DNA of 64,000 nt from Gammaproteobacteria bacterium (GTDB taxonomy: Bacteria; Pseudomonadota; Gammaproteobacteria; Coxiellales; Coxiellaceae), in the NCBI GenBank assembly GCA_030425685.1, contig JAUIAD010000007.1, positions 62,001-126,000 on the forward strand, written 5' to 3'. Of this stretch, positions 36,471-45,169 are shown one piece after another. A program made the translations under genes and the position numbers. The first letter of the stretch is position 1. Each line of letters opens with the position of its first letter. The notes below the pieces were generated by a model. That model did not search any database. It worked only from the letters and a program-made list of their open reading frames with translations, and had not been told where the DNA came from.

Positions 36471-37838
36471 ATGAGAAAAGCAGATATGCAAAAAGCGTTT
36501 GCACAACTACAGCAAATGGACCCTCAACAAATGGCGATGATGGCACAAGCTTTTCAGGGCATGATGGGGAATGCCTTGGAAACGGCGCTAGCCCCCCAAC
36601 TTGAAAAAGCCAAGGACAAACTTGAAAACACATACTCTTTTTCATCACAAAAAAATATCCAAGTTCTTCAAGTACGACGTGCTATAGAATTAGAGAAAAA
36701 GGGCCTTCCTCAAGAAGCTATACAAAAAGCACTTGCATGTATTGATAAGCATCAACGCGCTGCTGTAGAAAAAGGTTTAAAATTAAGCGAGGCAGCATTG
36801 AAGAGCGACATGAGCTCGGTGCAACGAATCAACCAAGAGATTGCAGACATTAATCGTCAAATGGAAAACGAAATAAAAGCTATTGCCGAGGGCGGGGTAC
36901 GCGAGCAAAAACAAGGAAAGCGCGATGATGCAAATGCAAAAATTTCTGGTAAAACAAAAGAAGCGACTAAAACCCCACAGGACAAACCAAGTCAAGACAA
37001 GCGCACCAAACAAAAAAATAAGCGAAAAAATAGGCGTTTGCAGGATATGTTTGCAGCAGCGTTAGCAAGAGATGAGCCAGAAAGTAATGCTAGTGATTAC
37101 AAACAGAATTCACGAAACGCTATCGGAAGTTCATCTGCCTCTACAGACACACAAGCTCAAAGCTCTGATAAAATCGAGCTATCGCCTAATACAAAGAAGA
37201 TTGATGAACTAGATAAACAAATTATAGGATCACAGGAAATAAATAACAGTCCAAATGCAGGTATGCGCAATTTAGATGGAGAATTACTAAGCGCATCAGC
37301 AATAGAATCAAAAAAAAGTGAGGAGAAAACGTTAGATGCGGATGTTTTGCAAAGAATGCTTCCAGACATGCAATTCGCAGCTCAACAACTACCTCAACAA
37401 AAGCCTAACCAGCAAGCTATGCAGAAGGGTAAAAGCGGATCTTCTTTATTAGCTTGGGTCGCCTCTGCCGGTATAGTGGGCGGTGGTTTTTTGATAGGTA
37501 AGTTAGCTTGGTATACTCCTAGTTTCGCACTAGGAATATTTGATGAAATATTACAAGGTATCGACTCTGTATATGAGTATATTATGTTTAACCCACGCTT
37601 GGTTGGAGATTTTGAAGCGTCAGACTTAATGACGTTAATTACTGCATATACTCTTCTCTATCTAGCAAAATATGCAATAGTAGATCCTACTATCACGACG
37701 GCAGGAAAAGTTAGCACCTGGATACAAGGTACTCACAAAGCATATAAATCAATGAGTACGCTTTTTAATGGAATAAATCATCCTCAGCCTGCTTCAGACG
37801 ATACGGATCCTACTAATAACGTTGTTCCTCAGCAATAA
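36471..37838 (+). CDS. Orphan Gln/Lys-rich protein with a C-terminal membrane region
   Basis: A 455-aa protein I do not recognise. It starts with a Met/Gln-rich helix (QLQQMDPQQMAMMAQAFQGM), followed by a charged coiled coil (about 40-150). A basic stretch (KRTKQKNKRKNRRLQDMF) at about 180-200 and a Ser-rich polar region come next. Two hydrophobic segments are near 325-350 and 385-410. AAGGATAGG precedes the ATG. The basic cluster could be nuclear-localising. It is convergent with the CaaX gene and separated by a shared terminator. Confidence 0.6.
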   Translation: MRKADMQKAFAQLQQMDPQQMAMMAQAFQGMMGNALETALAPQLEKAKDKLENTYSFSSQKNIQVLQVRRAIELEKKGLPQEAIQKALACIDKHQRAAVEKGLKLSEAALKSDMSSVQRINQEIADINRQMENEIKAIAEGGVREQKQGKRDDANAKISGKTKEATKTPQDKPSQDKRTKQKNKRKNRRLQDMFAAALARDEPESNASDYKQNSRNAIGSSSASTDTQAQSSDKIELSPNTKKIDELDKQIIGSQEINNSPNAGMRNLDGELLSASAIESKKSEEKTLDADVLQRMLPDMQFAAQQLPQQKPNQQAMQKGKSGSSLLAWVASAGIVGGGFLIGKLAWYTPSFALGIFDEILQGIDSVYEYIMFNPRLVGDFEASDLMTLITAYTLLYLAKYAIVDPTITTAGKVSTWIQGTHKAYKSMSTLFNGINHPQPASDDTDPTNNVVPQQ

Positions 37839-37844
37839 ATAAAG

Positions 37845-37868
37845 GGGCACAGAAAATACACTGTGCCC
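37845..37868 (+). terminator. Bidirectional terminator hairpin
   Basis: A perfect 8-bp stem GGGCACAG / CTGTGCCC with an 8-base loop, flanked by AAA on the left and TATATTTA on the right. It sits between two convergent genes and can serve both. Confidence 0.7.
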
Positions 37869-37877
37869 TATATTTAA

Positions 37878-40076
37878 CTATTGCAATACACAGCCAATCC
37901 CTTGTTTATCCGCGTCACTAGCTGTATTTTTACTTCCTATATCGCTTGCGACAGAATTTCCGCGTTGCCTTAAAGCGCTATCAGCAAACAAGGCAGAAGG
38001 CTGCTGCGAAACACTTACATGAATCCCCATATCTTTTTTTACGGTCGCCGGTATATGATCCGCAAAAGCAGGGTGTTCATTTGTAGTTGCGTGTAAAACT
38101 TCAAGCTCTCTTTTATAGCTGTTTTTAAATACAGCGCTTTTACTCATAAAAACAAGCATATCAAAATAAGGGTTGCAGCCATCTTCAATGGGAAACTGAC
38201 AGTTGTAAAATTCAAGAATGCGAAAGTCTCGATCCCCTTTATCATTTATAACTAAATGAGCTGCATTAGGACACTCTTTTTTAAAAGCTGCTAATTCACT
38301 TTGCCAACTCTTTTGCGAACCTTTAATTTCATTTCCTACATCTGCATTGGGCACCTGCATAAAAACACATGTATTGCCAATTGTCCTAGTAAAGCGCATA
38401 AGTACCGGCAAGCTGGTTGAGCATGCTTGCGATATTAATTCCTGCTGGATTATAGCTGGTAGTGATGCCCCATGATCAACATTAAGCCCCCCGTATTGGG
38501 CGGTGCGACATATATTGTCTAGAACAATCAACATTTCATCATATTTTTCTTTACAACTTTTATGTATCAAACTTTTATAGGGGGTCATTTTTGCCAGCAA
38601 AACAACTTGCACATAATAAAACATAAATTTTTTCATTGTTAGTATGCTCTTGTCGTAAGCCTTGTTGTCTTTGAAGCTTTTGAGAAGAGCAGTCTGCTGA
38701 TAAGTAAAAATTACTTGTAGTAATAATGGAAGTTGTTGGACAGGACTTTTATCCGTTGGCGCGCTGCTTGAAATTTTGCTCTTTAACTCTTTAAAACGAT
38801 CAGCCGTTGAAGAAATGATATTATCAATTAATTCAATAATAAAAACATCTATATCATCGTCGCTTTTCCCAATAGCTTTAAGAATTGGCACCAAGAAATC
38901 TTCACAAAGGCCTACTGTCAATTTTTTATAAAAATTTTCTTTTGCATGATCAATAGCAAGCATTAAAGGGTCTAAATATTTAATAGGGGCATTAGCCTCC
39001 CTTAGCGAAAAATGGGTAAAGTAACGCTCGGCTAGCTTTATTGAGACTGCTGAGAATACCGGTTCTGATAAATAATCACGCCCCCAAAGTGAGTCTTTTT
39101 CAATGCAAAAACTATGCGCCGCACTGATGCTATGCAAATAAGGATACATGATACGCTGCAAAAAATATTGAGAAACATTATCTCTTTCAGCCATTATTGT
39201 ATCGATACGCTTAGCAAGATCGCTCTCGTTATCCTGCAAATGTTGTCGAATGTTGATAAAAGCAATAACACAGGCTAGCAAACATTCAGTAGCGAGAATT
39301 CCCCATTGATCAAGTTTAGCGTACGTGACTAAAGCAAGCATTAGAAGCCCGTAAAAGAATAGCTTAGACTTTTCTGTTATAAGTTCTATGCTTCTTTTTT
39401 TATGAATTCTCTGATGTGTATCTAAAAGACTTGTGTAAGCGCGATCATAAGGACAATTACTCAATTCTTTACAAGTTTTACTGGCCTCTTTATAAAACTT
39501 TCGTAACCCTTCATCATGTGTCGCACAAAACAATCGAATGATTTCTGCATCTTTTTCAAGAAGCAAACTATTCTGTGACCACTTTATCTTTTCTGGTGGA
39601 GTATAAAAAATATTGATCCATGTTTTTTCATTACTTAAAATACTTTGATCTGAAAAAACGGCGAATAACTCGTAACAATCACCGCTAAATGAAAGCACGT
39701 TAGGGTTGGAGTAAATAATTTCTTTAATTCTTTTCACAGAATCATAAAGCTTAGCTCTATTATTGGGTTTGTGATTGTTTGCGGAAATAATAAAGGAAGT
39801 GTTGTCGCCAACTTCTACATGTTTTAATTCATTATAGCTAGCAACTGTTGCTTTGTGTTCTTCCACTAATGCAGCATTATCGGGGCTAGCGTCGGCAAAA
39901 GATGATACCACTGAAGTTTTAAATTGTACTTTTTGATGATGTTTAAAAACGCTTGTTTCAGTTTCTCGCTTTACTCTATCCCCCGCAGCATCACTCGTAA
40001 CACTAGCGGTTATTATCACCCCATGTTTTGCTTGATTGGCTAGGTGCATTTCAGCAATTTTTAGACCTGTTGGCAT
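37878..40076 (-). CDS. Large orphan protein ending in a CaaX box (CVLQ)
   Basis: A 732-aa protein of unknown function. The last four residues are CVLQ, a canonical CaaX motif for host farnesylation; I confirmed this from the nucleotides at the stop (37878-37880). A hydrophobic hairpin lies at about 240-280 (FFYGLLMLALVTYAKL, ATECLLACVIAFINI). The rest is soluble and mostly helical. There is no signal peptide. The GGAG site is 7 bases from the ATG at 40076 but only one base from the ATG at 40082, so 40076 is the better start. Intracellular pathogens such as Legionella use CaaX boxes on effectors that are lipidated by the host (established). This protein being one is inference. Confidence 0.7.
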   Translation of the reverse strand: MPTGLKIAEMHLANQAKHGVIITASVTSDAAGDRVKRETETSVFKHHQKVQFKTSVVSSFADASPDNAALVEEHKATVASYNELKHVEVGDNTSFIISANNHKPNNRAKLYDSVKRIKEIIYSNPNVLSFSGDCYELFAVFSDQSILSNEKTWINIFYTPPEKIKWSQNSLLLEKDAEIIRLFCATHDEGLRKFYKEASKTCKELSNCPYDRAYTSLLDTHQRIHKKRSIELITEKSKLFFYGLLMLALVTYAKLDQWGILATECLLACVIAFINIRQHLQDNESDLAKRIDTIMAERDNVSQYFLQRIMYPYLHSISAAHSFCIEKDSLWGRDYLSEPVFSAVSIKLAERYFTHFSLREANAPIKYLDPLMLAIDHAKENFYKKLTVGLCEDFLVPILKAIGKSDDDIDVFIIELIDNIISSTADRFKELKSKISSSAPTDKSPVQQLPLLLQVIFTYQQTALLKSFKDNKAYDKSILTMKKFMFYYVQVVLLAKMTPYKSLIHKSCKEKYDEMLIVLDNICRTAQYGGLNVDHGASLPAIIQQELISQACSTSLPVLMRFTRTIGNTCVFMQVPNADVGNEIKGSQKSWQSELAAFKKECPNAAHLVINDKGDRDFRILEFYNCQFPIEDGCNPYFDMLVFMSKSAVFKNSYKRELEVLHATTNEHPAFADHIPATVKKDMGIHVSVSQQPSALFADSALRQRGNSVASDIGSKNTASDADKQGIGCVLQ

Positions 40077-40273
40077 AACCATGCTCCTTATAAAATATTT
40101 CCTAAGAAGCTACCATAACAATTTTTTGTTAAATTAAAATTAAACAAGGTTAATGTTTAATGAAAAAAACTATAAAAAAATAAATATTTACAAGAGGGTG
40201 GGGAGCGAATAAAAATTACCGCAATTATTTAAAAAAACGCATAAAAATTTCCAGTTCTATTTGAAAAATAAAA

Positions 40274-41326
40274 TTAGGTTTTTTTCTGAAAAAAACCTAT
40301 AGCGGCCAGTCGTTTTTTTATGCCAGGGTGAGTAGTAAATAATCCCGACAAACCACCAGAGCTAATTCCCAGACGAGAAGGGTCAAAAATATACGCCTGT
40401 TGCCTGACTGACTCATGCGCCGTTTGCCCATATTCTTGCTTGTAAAATTCACTGTTATCAGCATGGTCTTGCTGAATTTTCATTAACGCCGAAGCAAGAG
40501 GGCGGTTGTTTCGCATTAATTCAACGCAACCAGCATCCGCCATATATTCACGTGTACGACTTAAATAAAGCATTAGTAACACAGTGATTAACGGCAAGAC
40601 AAAACGCAACACCATAATGACGATAAATAAAATATTTCTACCACCGCCACCTTCACGATCATTGCTGCGACCACCGAAGAGGGCACCGTAAAATAAGATA
40701 TCAACCGCCATCAACGTTATGTTACTTAATACAGAAGCAGTTAACGTTAGTTTAATATCCATATGGCGGATATGGCTAAGCTCATGTGCCATCACAGCGG
40801 TTAACTCTTCACGATTTAATTTTTCAAATAGCCCACGGGTAATGGCTACCATGGCAGATTTTTCACTGTAACCACTGGCAAAAGCATTCATATAGTTTGC
40901 TTCTATCAAAAATACTTTTGGCATATACCTTAGGCCAGCCGCGACTTTCATTTCTTCAATGACATTGTAGAGTTGTTTCTCACGCACATCTTGCGCCGTC
41001 TCTGGCGTGATTTGTCGATACTCGGTACCGAGCAACACGATTTTATCGTGCATGGCAAAAGTAACCCAAAGCGCAATAACTGCAACCAAACCAGCGATCA
41101 AGGTGGCGATTGGTGTGATCTGAAAAGTGAGTAGGGCGTGTGCAATAACACCAAGCGGAACAGTAGGGTAGGTACCTGAGCGCCAATAAAGATCGATAAG
41201 AAAACCAACGCCCAAATAAATAACAATAAAGCTAAAAATAACCCAGAATGTGCGTCGTCGATTTTTCTTTAAAGAAGATCGCCAATCAACACTTTTCTGC
41301 TTAAAACCTTCTAATGGATCGCTCAT
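40274..41326 (-). CDS. M48-family zinc metalloprotease (HtpX-like)
   Basis: A 350-aa membrane protease. It has the zinc-binding HELSHIRH, the downstream third-ligand region (SRTREYMADAGCVEL) and four membrane segments, two before and two after the active site. It is encoded directly after a LemA gene, a widespread pairing. It probably takes part in membrane protein quality control. The ATG at 41326 was chosen over a frame that runs on to 41365. Confidence 0.92.
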   Translation of the reverse strand: MSDPLEGFKQKSVDWRSSLKKNRRRTFWVIFSFIVIYLGVGFLIDLYWRSGTYPTVPLGVIAHALLTFQITPIATLIAGLVAVIALWVTFAMHDKIVLLGTEYRQITPETAQDVREKQLYNVIEEMKVAAGLRYMPKVFLIEANYMNAFASGYSEKSAMVAITRGLFEKLNREELTAVMAHELSHIRHMDIKLTLTASVLSNITLMAVDILFYGALFGGRSNDREGGGGRNILFIVIMVLRFVLPLITVLLMLYLSRTREYMADAGCVELMRNNRPLASALMKIQQDHADNSEFYKQEYGQTAHESVRQQAYIFDPSRLGISSGGLSGLFTTHPGIKKRLAAIGFFQKKT

Positions 41327-41386
41327 CGTAAGTTTAACTCCTTGCACAAGATAATGGATCCGCAACTCATGCTGCGGGATAACGAG

Positions 41387-41962
41387 CTAGAGTTCTACTT
41401 TATAGTCTTCTTGTTTCTTCACTTGATCATCGCTAAGTTGCCAGTAAGGGAAGTCAACGTCCAACTTACTGGAAAACATCGATACCACCATGGATTGAAA
41501 AACAAACTTTTTATAAGCGTTATAGCGCTCAATGCTATCGTTGTAGGCTTGTTTTGCATAGGCTAATTTGTTTTCCGTGCTGACAATTTCTTCTTGTAAC
41601 TGCATAGCATTTTGATTGGCTTTTAGGTCAGGGTATTGCTCAAAAACGACATTTATACCGCCCAGAGCAGAGGAAATTTTATTTTCAGCCTCCATACGCG
41701 TTTTGCTATCGCCTGAGGCTTTTGCTGCTTGTGCTTGATTACGTAAGGCAACAACATCTTTAAGCGTCGACTTTTCATAATCCATGTATTTACGGACAAC
41801 ATTGATTAACGACTCAAACACTTTGTATCGTCTATCTAGTTGAATATCAATTTGTTTGTCGTTATTACGGATGGTTTCAATCATAGCAATGATTTTATTG
41901 TATATTCTAACAACAAAAATTGCCAAAATAATAATCAGCGCAAGGATGATAATTAGCGTCAT
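41387..41962 (-). CDS. LemA family protein
   Basis: A 191-aa protein with one N-terminal membrane anchor (LIIILALIIILAIFVV) and the LemA helical domain (DIQLDRRYKVFESLINVVRKYMDYEK, VFEQYPDLKANQNAMQLQEEIVSTENKLAYAKQAYNDSIERYN). It is usually paired with an M48 protease, as here, 60 bases upstream. GAGGGC precedes the ATG. Confidence 0.94.
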   Translation of the reverse strand: MTLIIILALIIILAIFVVRIYNKIIAMIETIRNNDKQIDIQLDRRYKVFESLINVVRKYMDYEKSTLKDVVALRNQAQAAKASGDSKTRMEAENKISSALGGINVVFEQYPDLKANQNAMQLQEEIVSTENKLAYAKQAYNDSIERYNAYKKFVFQSMVVSMFSSKLDVDFPYWQLSDDQVKKQEDYKVEL

Positions 41963-42075
41963 TTTCTAGCCCTCTTTACCGTCTTTATGCTGATTATTAT
42001 AACACATTGATGCGCTTAAAGAATGCTTAAGAATTGGCAAATGATCGACTTTGACCTTCTTCACAAACCCAATAT

Positions 42076-42099
42076 CTCTGATAATCTTTCTTATCAGAG
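42076..42099 (+). promoter_or_regulatory. Perfect 9-bp inverted repeat
   Basis: CTCTGATAA / TTATCAGAG with a 6-base spacer, located in the 250-base gap upstream of LemA and downstream of the outer-membrane paralogues. It could be an operator for the lemA-M48 operon or a hairpin. No T run follows. Confidence 0.35.
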
Positions 42100-42165
42100 G
42101 TTGTATCTATTTGTGCTTCTGTATTAAGTATGAACAATCTGCTCAGAGGAACGGAGGAACTATTG

Positions 42166-42279
42166 ATGAAAATCACCTGGAGCTGGTTTTTGCTGCATAA
42201 AGTGTTATTTCATTTAATTGTAATAATTTACTGCCATCACAGCTGCAGCAAAGTTGGCGGTATTTTTGCCATAAACTGA
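42166..42279 (+). CDS. Possible 37-aa membrane peptide
   Basis: An ATG at 42166 has a strong ribosome site (CGGAGGA) and encodes 37 residues with a hydrophobic middle (FHLIVIIYC). It overlaps the 3' end of the outer-membrane gene on the other strand. It may be a small membrane peptide or a fragment. Support is the ribosome site only. Confidence 0.25.
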   Translation: MKITWSWFLLHKVLFHLIVIIYCHHSCSKVGGIFAIN

Positions 42280-43188
42280 AAACCAAGCACCAGCAATAAT
42301 GCCCAACTTTCTTGAAAAGTTATACTCAATTGCTGGAGCTAAACTAAACACCTGGGCACTAACTCCACCAACCATTGCAGCAGCTCCTGAACTCGTAGTT
42401 CCGAGCGTACCACTAAACTGACTTTTAGCTTGATAGGCATAAACGATATCAAGCGCAGGCACCCAGTTTTTTGTAATAGCAAACTCTATAGAGCCATCAA
42501 TATTAAAGATATTGCCAATATCAATGATGCCATCTGTTCCTGTTCCACCTCCATACGTATTCGCATTACTCACTTTCGGAGAGCTAGGAATGACGTAAAG
42601 AAAAGTTAGGCGTGCACGTAAATAATAGGTTTGTTTAATAAGAAATGTTTTTTGAAAGTTAGCGCCAATCCCTGTTTGATACGAACCAGCGCCTATTGCA
42701 TCAATACCACCATTAATAGGATTTAAATTTTGATAACGTCCAACTGGAAACTCCTCTGATATTGTAAAACGTAAATCAGGACGCCAGCCTTGCTTGTCCT
42801 CAACAAATGCTTGAAAGCCTAAAAATACAGTTGGGTCGCCAATACCTGAATAATTATTTGCAGCACTATTAATAAAGCTATAGTCGGCAATAACTTGCAG
42901 ATCCATAAAGCTTGTCAGTCCTTGAGTAAAGACCATTGCAGGTGTTGTTTTAATAACCGGTGAGATTTGCTGTTTTTTGCCGTTAGTATCAAACACCCCG
43001 AACGTATCGGTCACAAAAAGATAGGGTTCATAGTTCGAATGACCAGCTGGCAATGTATGCCCTGCTTGCGCCAATAACGGACCTGTCATCCAAGGTAAAC
43101 CTAAGTAATCAGGGTCCGGCACTGCTTTTATTGAAAAGCAGCAAAAAATTAATATTACAAATAATAATTTTTTATAAATAAACCGCAT
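42214..43188 (-). CDS. Predicted outer-membrane beta-barrel protein, paralogue 2
   Basis: A 324-aa protein with a signal peptide (LLFVILIFCCFSIKA) and a long run of alternating beta-strand sequence. It ends in a terminal aromatic segment (AAVMAVNYYN). It is a clear paralogue of the gene just upstream: shared segments include WMTGPLLA, SNYEPYLFVTD, TQGLTSFMDLQ, GDPTVFLGFQA and GRYQNLNP. The gap is 9 bases, so one operon. I would guess an outer-membrane porin or surface protein; the exact family is not recognised. Confidence 0.75.
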   Translation of the reverse strand: MRFIYKKLLFVILIFCCFSIKAVPDPDYLGLPWMTGPLLAQAGHTLPAGHSNYEPYLFVTDTFGVFDTNGKKQQISPVIKTTPAMVFTQGLTSFMDLQVIADYSFINSAANNYSGIGDPTVFLGFQAFVEDKQGWRPDLRFTISEEFPVGRYQNLNPINGGIDAIGAGSYQTGIGANFQKTFLIKQTYYLRARLTFLYVIPSSPKVSNANTYGGGTGTDGIIDIGNIFNIDGSIEFAITKNWVPALDIVYAYQAKSQFSGTLGTTSSGAAAMVGGVSAQVFSLAPAIEYNFSRKLGIIAGAWFSVYGKNTANFAAAVMAVNYYN

Positions 43189-43197
43189 TCAGTTTGT

Positions 43198-44337
43198 TTA
43201 GTGGTAATAGTTTAATGCAAAAGCTGCGCCTGCAAATTCAGCATTATTTCGCCCATAAACTGAAAACCAAGCGCCACCAATAATACCCAGCGCAGCACTA
43301 AAGTTATATTCAATGGCTGGCGCCAAGCTAAGAACACCACCTTTCAGAGAGCCTATCCTCGCTGGCATACCGGTCGCTGTTACACCTCGACGACCAGAAA
43401 ACGTTGTTGTATCTTGATGTGAATAAGAAACATCTAAAGCCGGTACCCAATGTTGCGTCAATGTATATTCCAAACCTAAATCAACATTGAACTTATTGCC
43501 TAGGTTTACCGTTCCACTGGTACCAAAACCACCGCCATAAGAGTTAAAACCTGTTACATGAGTTGAAGCTGGCATAGTATAAGTAAAGTCTAAACGAGTT
43601 CGCAGAAATCTTTTATTGGGTAAAAGTACTGTTTTTTGGAAGTTAAGGCCAATACCTGTCTGATAAGAGCCACCACCATTGGCCTCAACACCCGGCCTGC
43701 TAGGATTAAGGTTTTGATAACGCCCCGCAGGAAATGTTTCAATCAATGTGACCCTAAGATCAGGCATCCAAGTGCCCTTTTGCTGCGTTAACGCTTGAAA
43801 GCCTAGCATCACTGAAGGGTCAGCCCATCCGTTATAGGAAACGGCTCCCCTATTAGCGCGCTTATTATTATTAAAGTTGTAGGCCGCAATAATTTGCAAA
43901 TCCATAAAGCTTGCTAAACCCTGCGTTAACACCATGGTCGGTGACGTCTTAACGCTTCTTGGAACGCTATGAACATTACCACGGTTATTGTATATGCCAA
44001 AGGCATCCGTCACGAACAAATAAGGCTCATAATTAGTATGCCCACCCGGTACAACATGACCCGCAGGTGCTAAAATTGGACCCGTCATCCAAGGGGCACT
44101 GATAAGATGACCACTCGGTGTGGGATGAGCATTCAACTTAGCAACACGGATATTAGGATTTACTTTCTTTGTCCCATGCTTGGCGGGAATTTTTAAATGT
44201 TTGCTTGATTTATGTTTTTTTGACTTATGCCGAGAAGATTTATAAGGATATCTGCTTGGAGACGAAGCAGCAAAAACTGAAAAAGTAGTGAAAAGTAATA
44301 ATGCGAAAGGCGCCGCCCTTTTGGCAAAGTGTTTCAT
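43198..44337 (-). CDS. Predicted outer-membrane beta-barrel protein, paralogue 1
   Basis: A 379-aa paralogue of the downstream gene. It has a signal peptide (FALLLFTTFSVFAA) and an extra basic linker of about 50 residues (Lys/His/Ser-rich, starting KSSRHKSKKHKSSKH), which the other copy lacks. The barrel follows (WMTGPILAPAGHVVPGGHTN, then DPSVMLGFQA, GRYQNLNPS) and ends ALNYYH. AAGGAG precedes the ATG at 44337. The basic linker may bind peptidoglycan, DNA or LPS (inference). It arose by tandem duplication. Confidence 0.75.
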   Translation of the reverse strand: MKHFAKRAAPFALLLFTTFSVFAASSPSRYPYKSSRHKSKKHKSSKHLKIPAKHGTKKVNPNIRVAKLNAHPTPSGHLISAPWMTGPILAPAGHVVPGGHTNYEPYLFVTDAFGIYNNRGNVHSVPRSVKTSPTMVLTQGLASFMDLQIIAAYNFNNNKRANRGAVSYNGWADPSVMLGFQALTQQKGTWMPDLRVTLIETFPAGRYQNLNPSRPGVEANGGGSYQTGIGLNFQKTVLLPNKRFLRTRLDFTYTMPASTHVTGFNSYGGGFGTSGTVNLGNKFNVDLGLEYTLTQHWVPALDVSYSHQDTTTFSGRRGVTATGMPARIGSLKGGVLSLAPAIEYNFSAALGIIGGAWFSVYGRNNAEFAGAAFALNYYH

Positions 44338-44472
44338 TTGAACTCCTTGTTCGTACATGAAAAATAATATATTTATGGGAAAACATACAACACTACTTGC
44401 TCAAGTTTTTAATGTCAAGATCCGTCTTGAAAAAAAGCCTGCCATACAGCAGCTTGTAGAAGCAAAAGAAAC

Positions 44473-44504
44473 CCGTCATACCGCGGCTTGACCGCGGTAT
44501 CCAG
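44473..44504 (+). repeat. Palindromic repeat, family B copy 1
   Basis: The sequence CCGTCATACCGCGG-CTTGA-CCGCGGTATCCAG has a 9-bp perfect stem (ATACCGCGG / CCGCGGTAT) with loop CTTGA. The GTCAT...TTGA...TCC layout is shared with copies at 51606 and 55672. It is 13 bases downstream of the small secreted gene. Confidence 0.8.
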
Positions 44505-44516
44505 TCTTAAGACTAA

Positions 44517-44843
44517 CTAGCAAACCCCATAAGGACAATGCACATGATTACGTTCCCAACGACGGTTAGAACGATTCATAACATGCTTAACATGATGCTT
44601 TCTAGCATGAAGCTCATTTGCACGCTGCTGATGTTTAAAATACCCATATAAATTACCATTACGCCAAGCACGTTGTGCGGCACGCTCTTGATGATGCTGT
44701 CGATGATTAAGGTTATGAACTCGATCAGCACGGTGCTGTTGTACAGGACTCCAAGGCGCGGCAGCAAAACCACTTAGTGTAACGAAACCTAATCCTGCGG
44801 CAACAATAGCTGAACTGATGATCTTAAGCGTTTTCTTTTTCAT
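44517..44843 (-). CDS. Small secreted His/Arg-rich protein
   Basis: A 108-aa protein with a signal peptide (KIISSAIVAAGLGFVTLSGFAAA). The mature part is extremely rich in His, Arg, Gln and Asn, with motifs such as HNLNHRQHHQERAAQRAWR, and ends in CPYGVC. It could bind metals, nucleic acid or anionic surfaces. AGGGG precedes the ATG. No family is recognised. It lies upstream of the outer-membrane pair on the same strand with a 180-base gap, so may be separate. Confidence 0.7.
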   Translation of the reverse strand: MKKKTLKIISSAIVAAGLGFVTLSGFAAAPWSPVQQHRADRVHNLNHRQHHQERAAQRAWRNGNLYGYFKHQQRANELHARKHHVKHVMNRSNRRWERNHVHCPYGVC

Positions 44844-45169
44844 TATAACCCCTATATATTGTAGTAAGATTGCAAAGTTGTGGCCGCAAGGCTAATGCCA
44901 ATATACGCCACAAGCACATCAAGGATAGCGACAGACAGTAAACTGGGTATGACAACTACGCCTCTAAATGTAAAACTCTTGTAACAAATAGACTCAATTA
45001 AGTCAAAAAATAACCGCATCAAATTAAAGCAAACACTTTTCTGAACATTTTCTTAACTGTTTAAAAAATATGAGAAAAAACAGTCTAATTAATGGGCAAC
45101 CTGCTGTGATTTAAGACACAGTTGAGCTATAATCGCCCTTCTATAAAACAACAAAGTGTGTCATGCATC
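44844..45169. other. Intergenic region between the His/Arg-rich gene and the solo RND pump
   Basis: A 326-base divergent region. A consensus -10 TATAAT at 45128-45133 lies 37 bases upstream of the RND ATG at 45170, but no convincing -35 is found. The rest is AT-rich with no gene or repeat seen. Confidence 0.35.
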
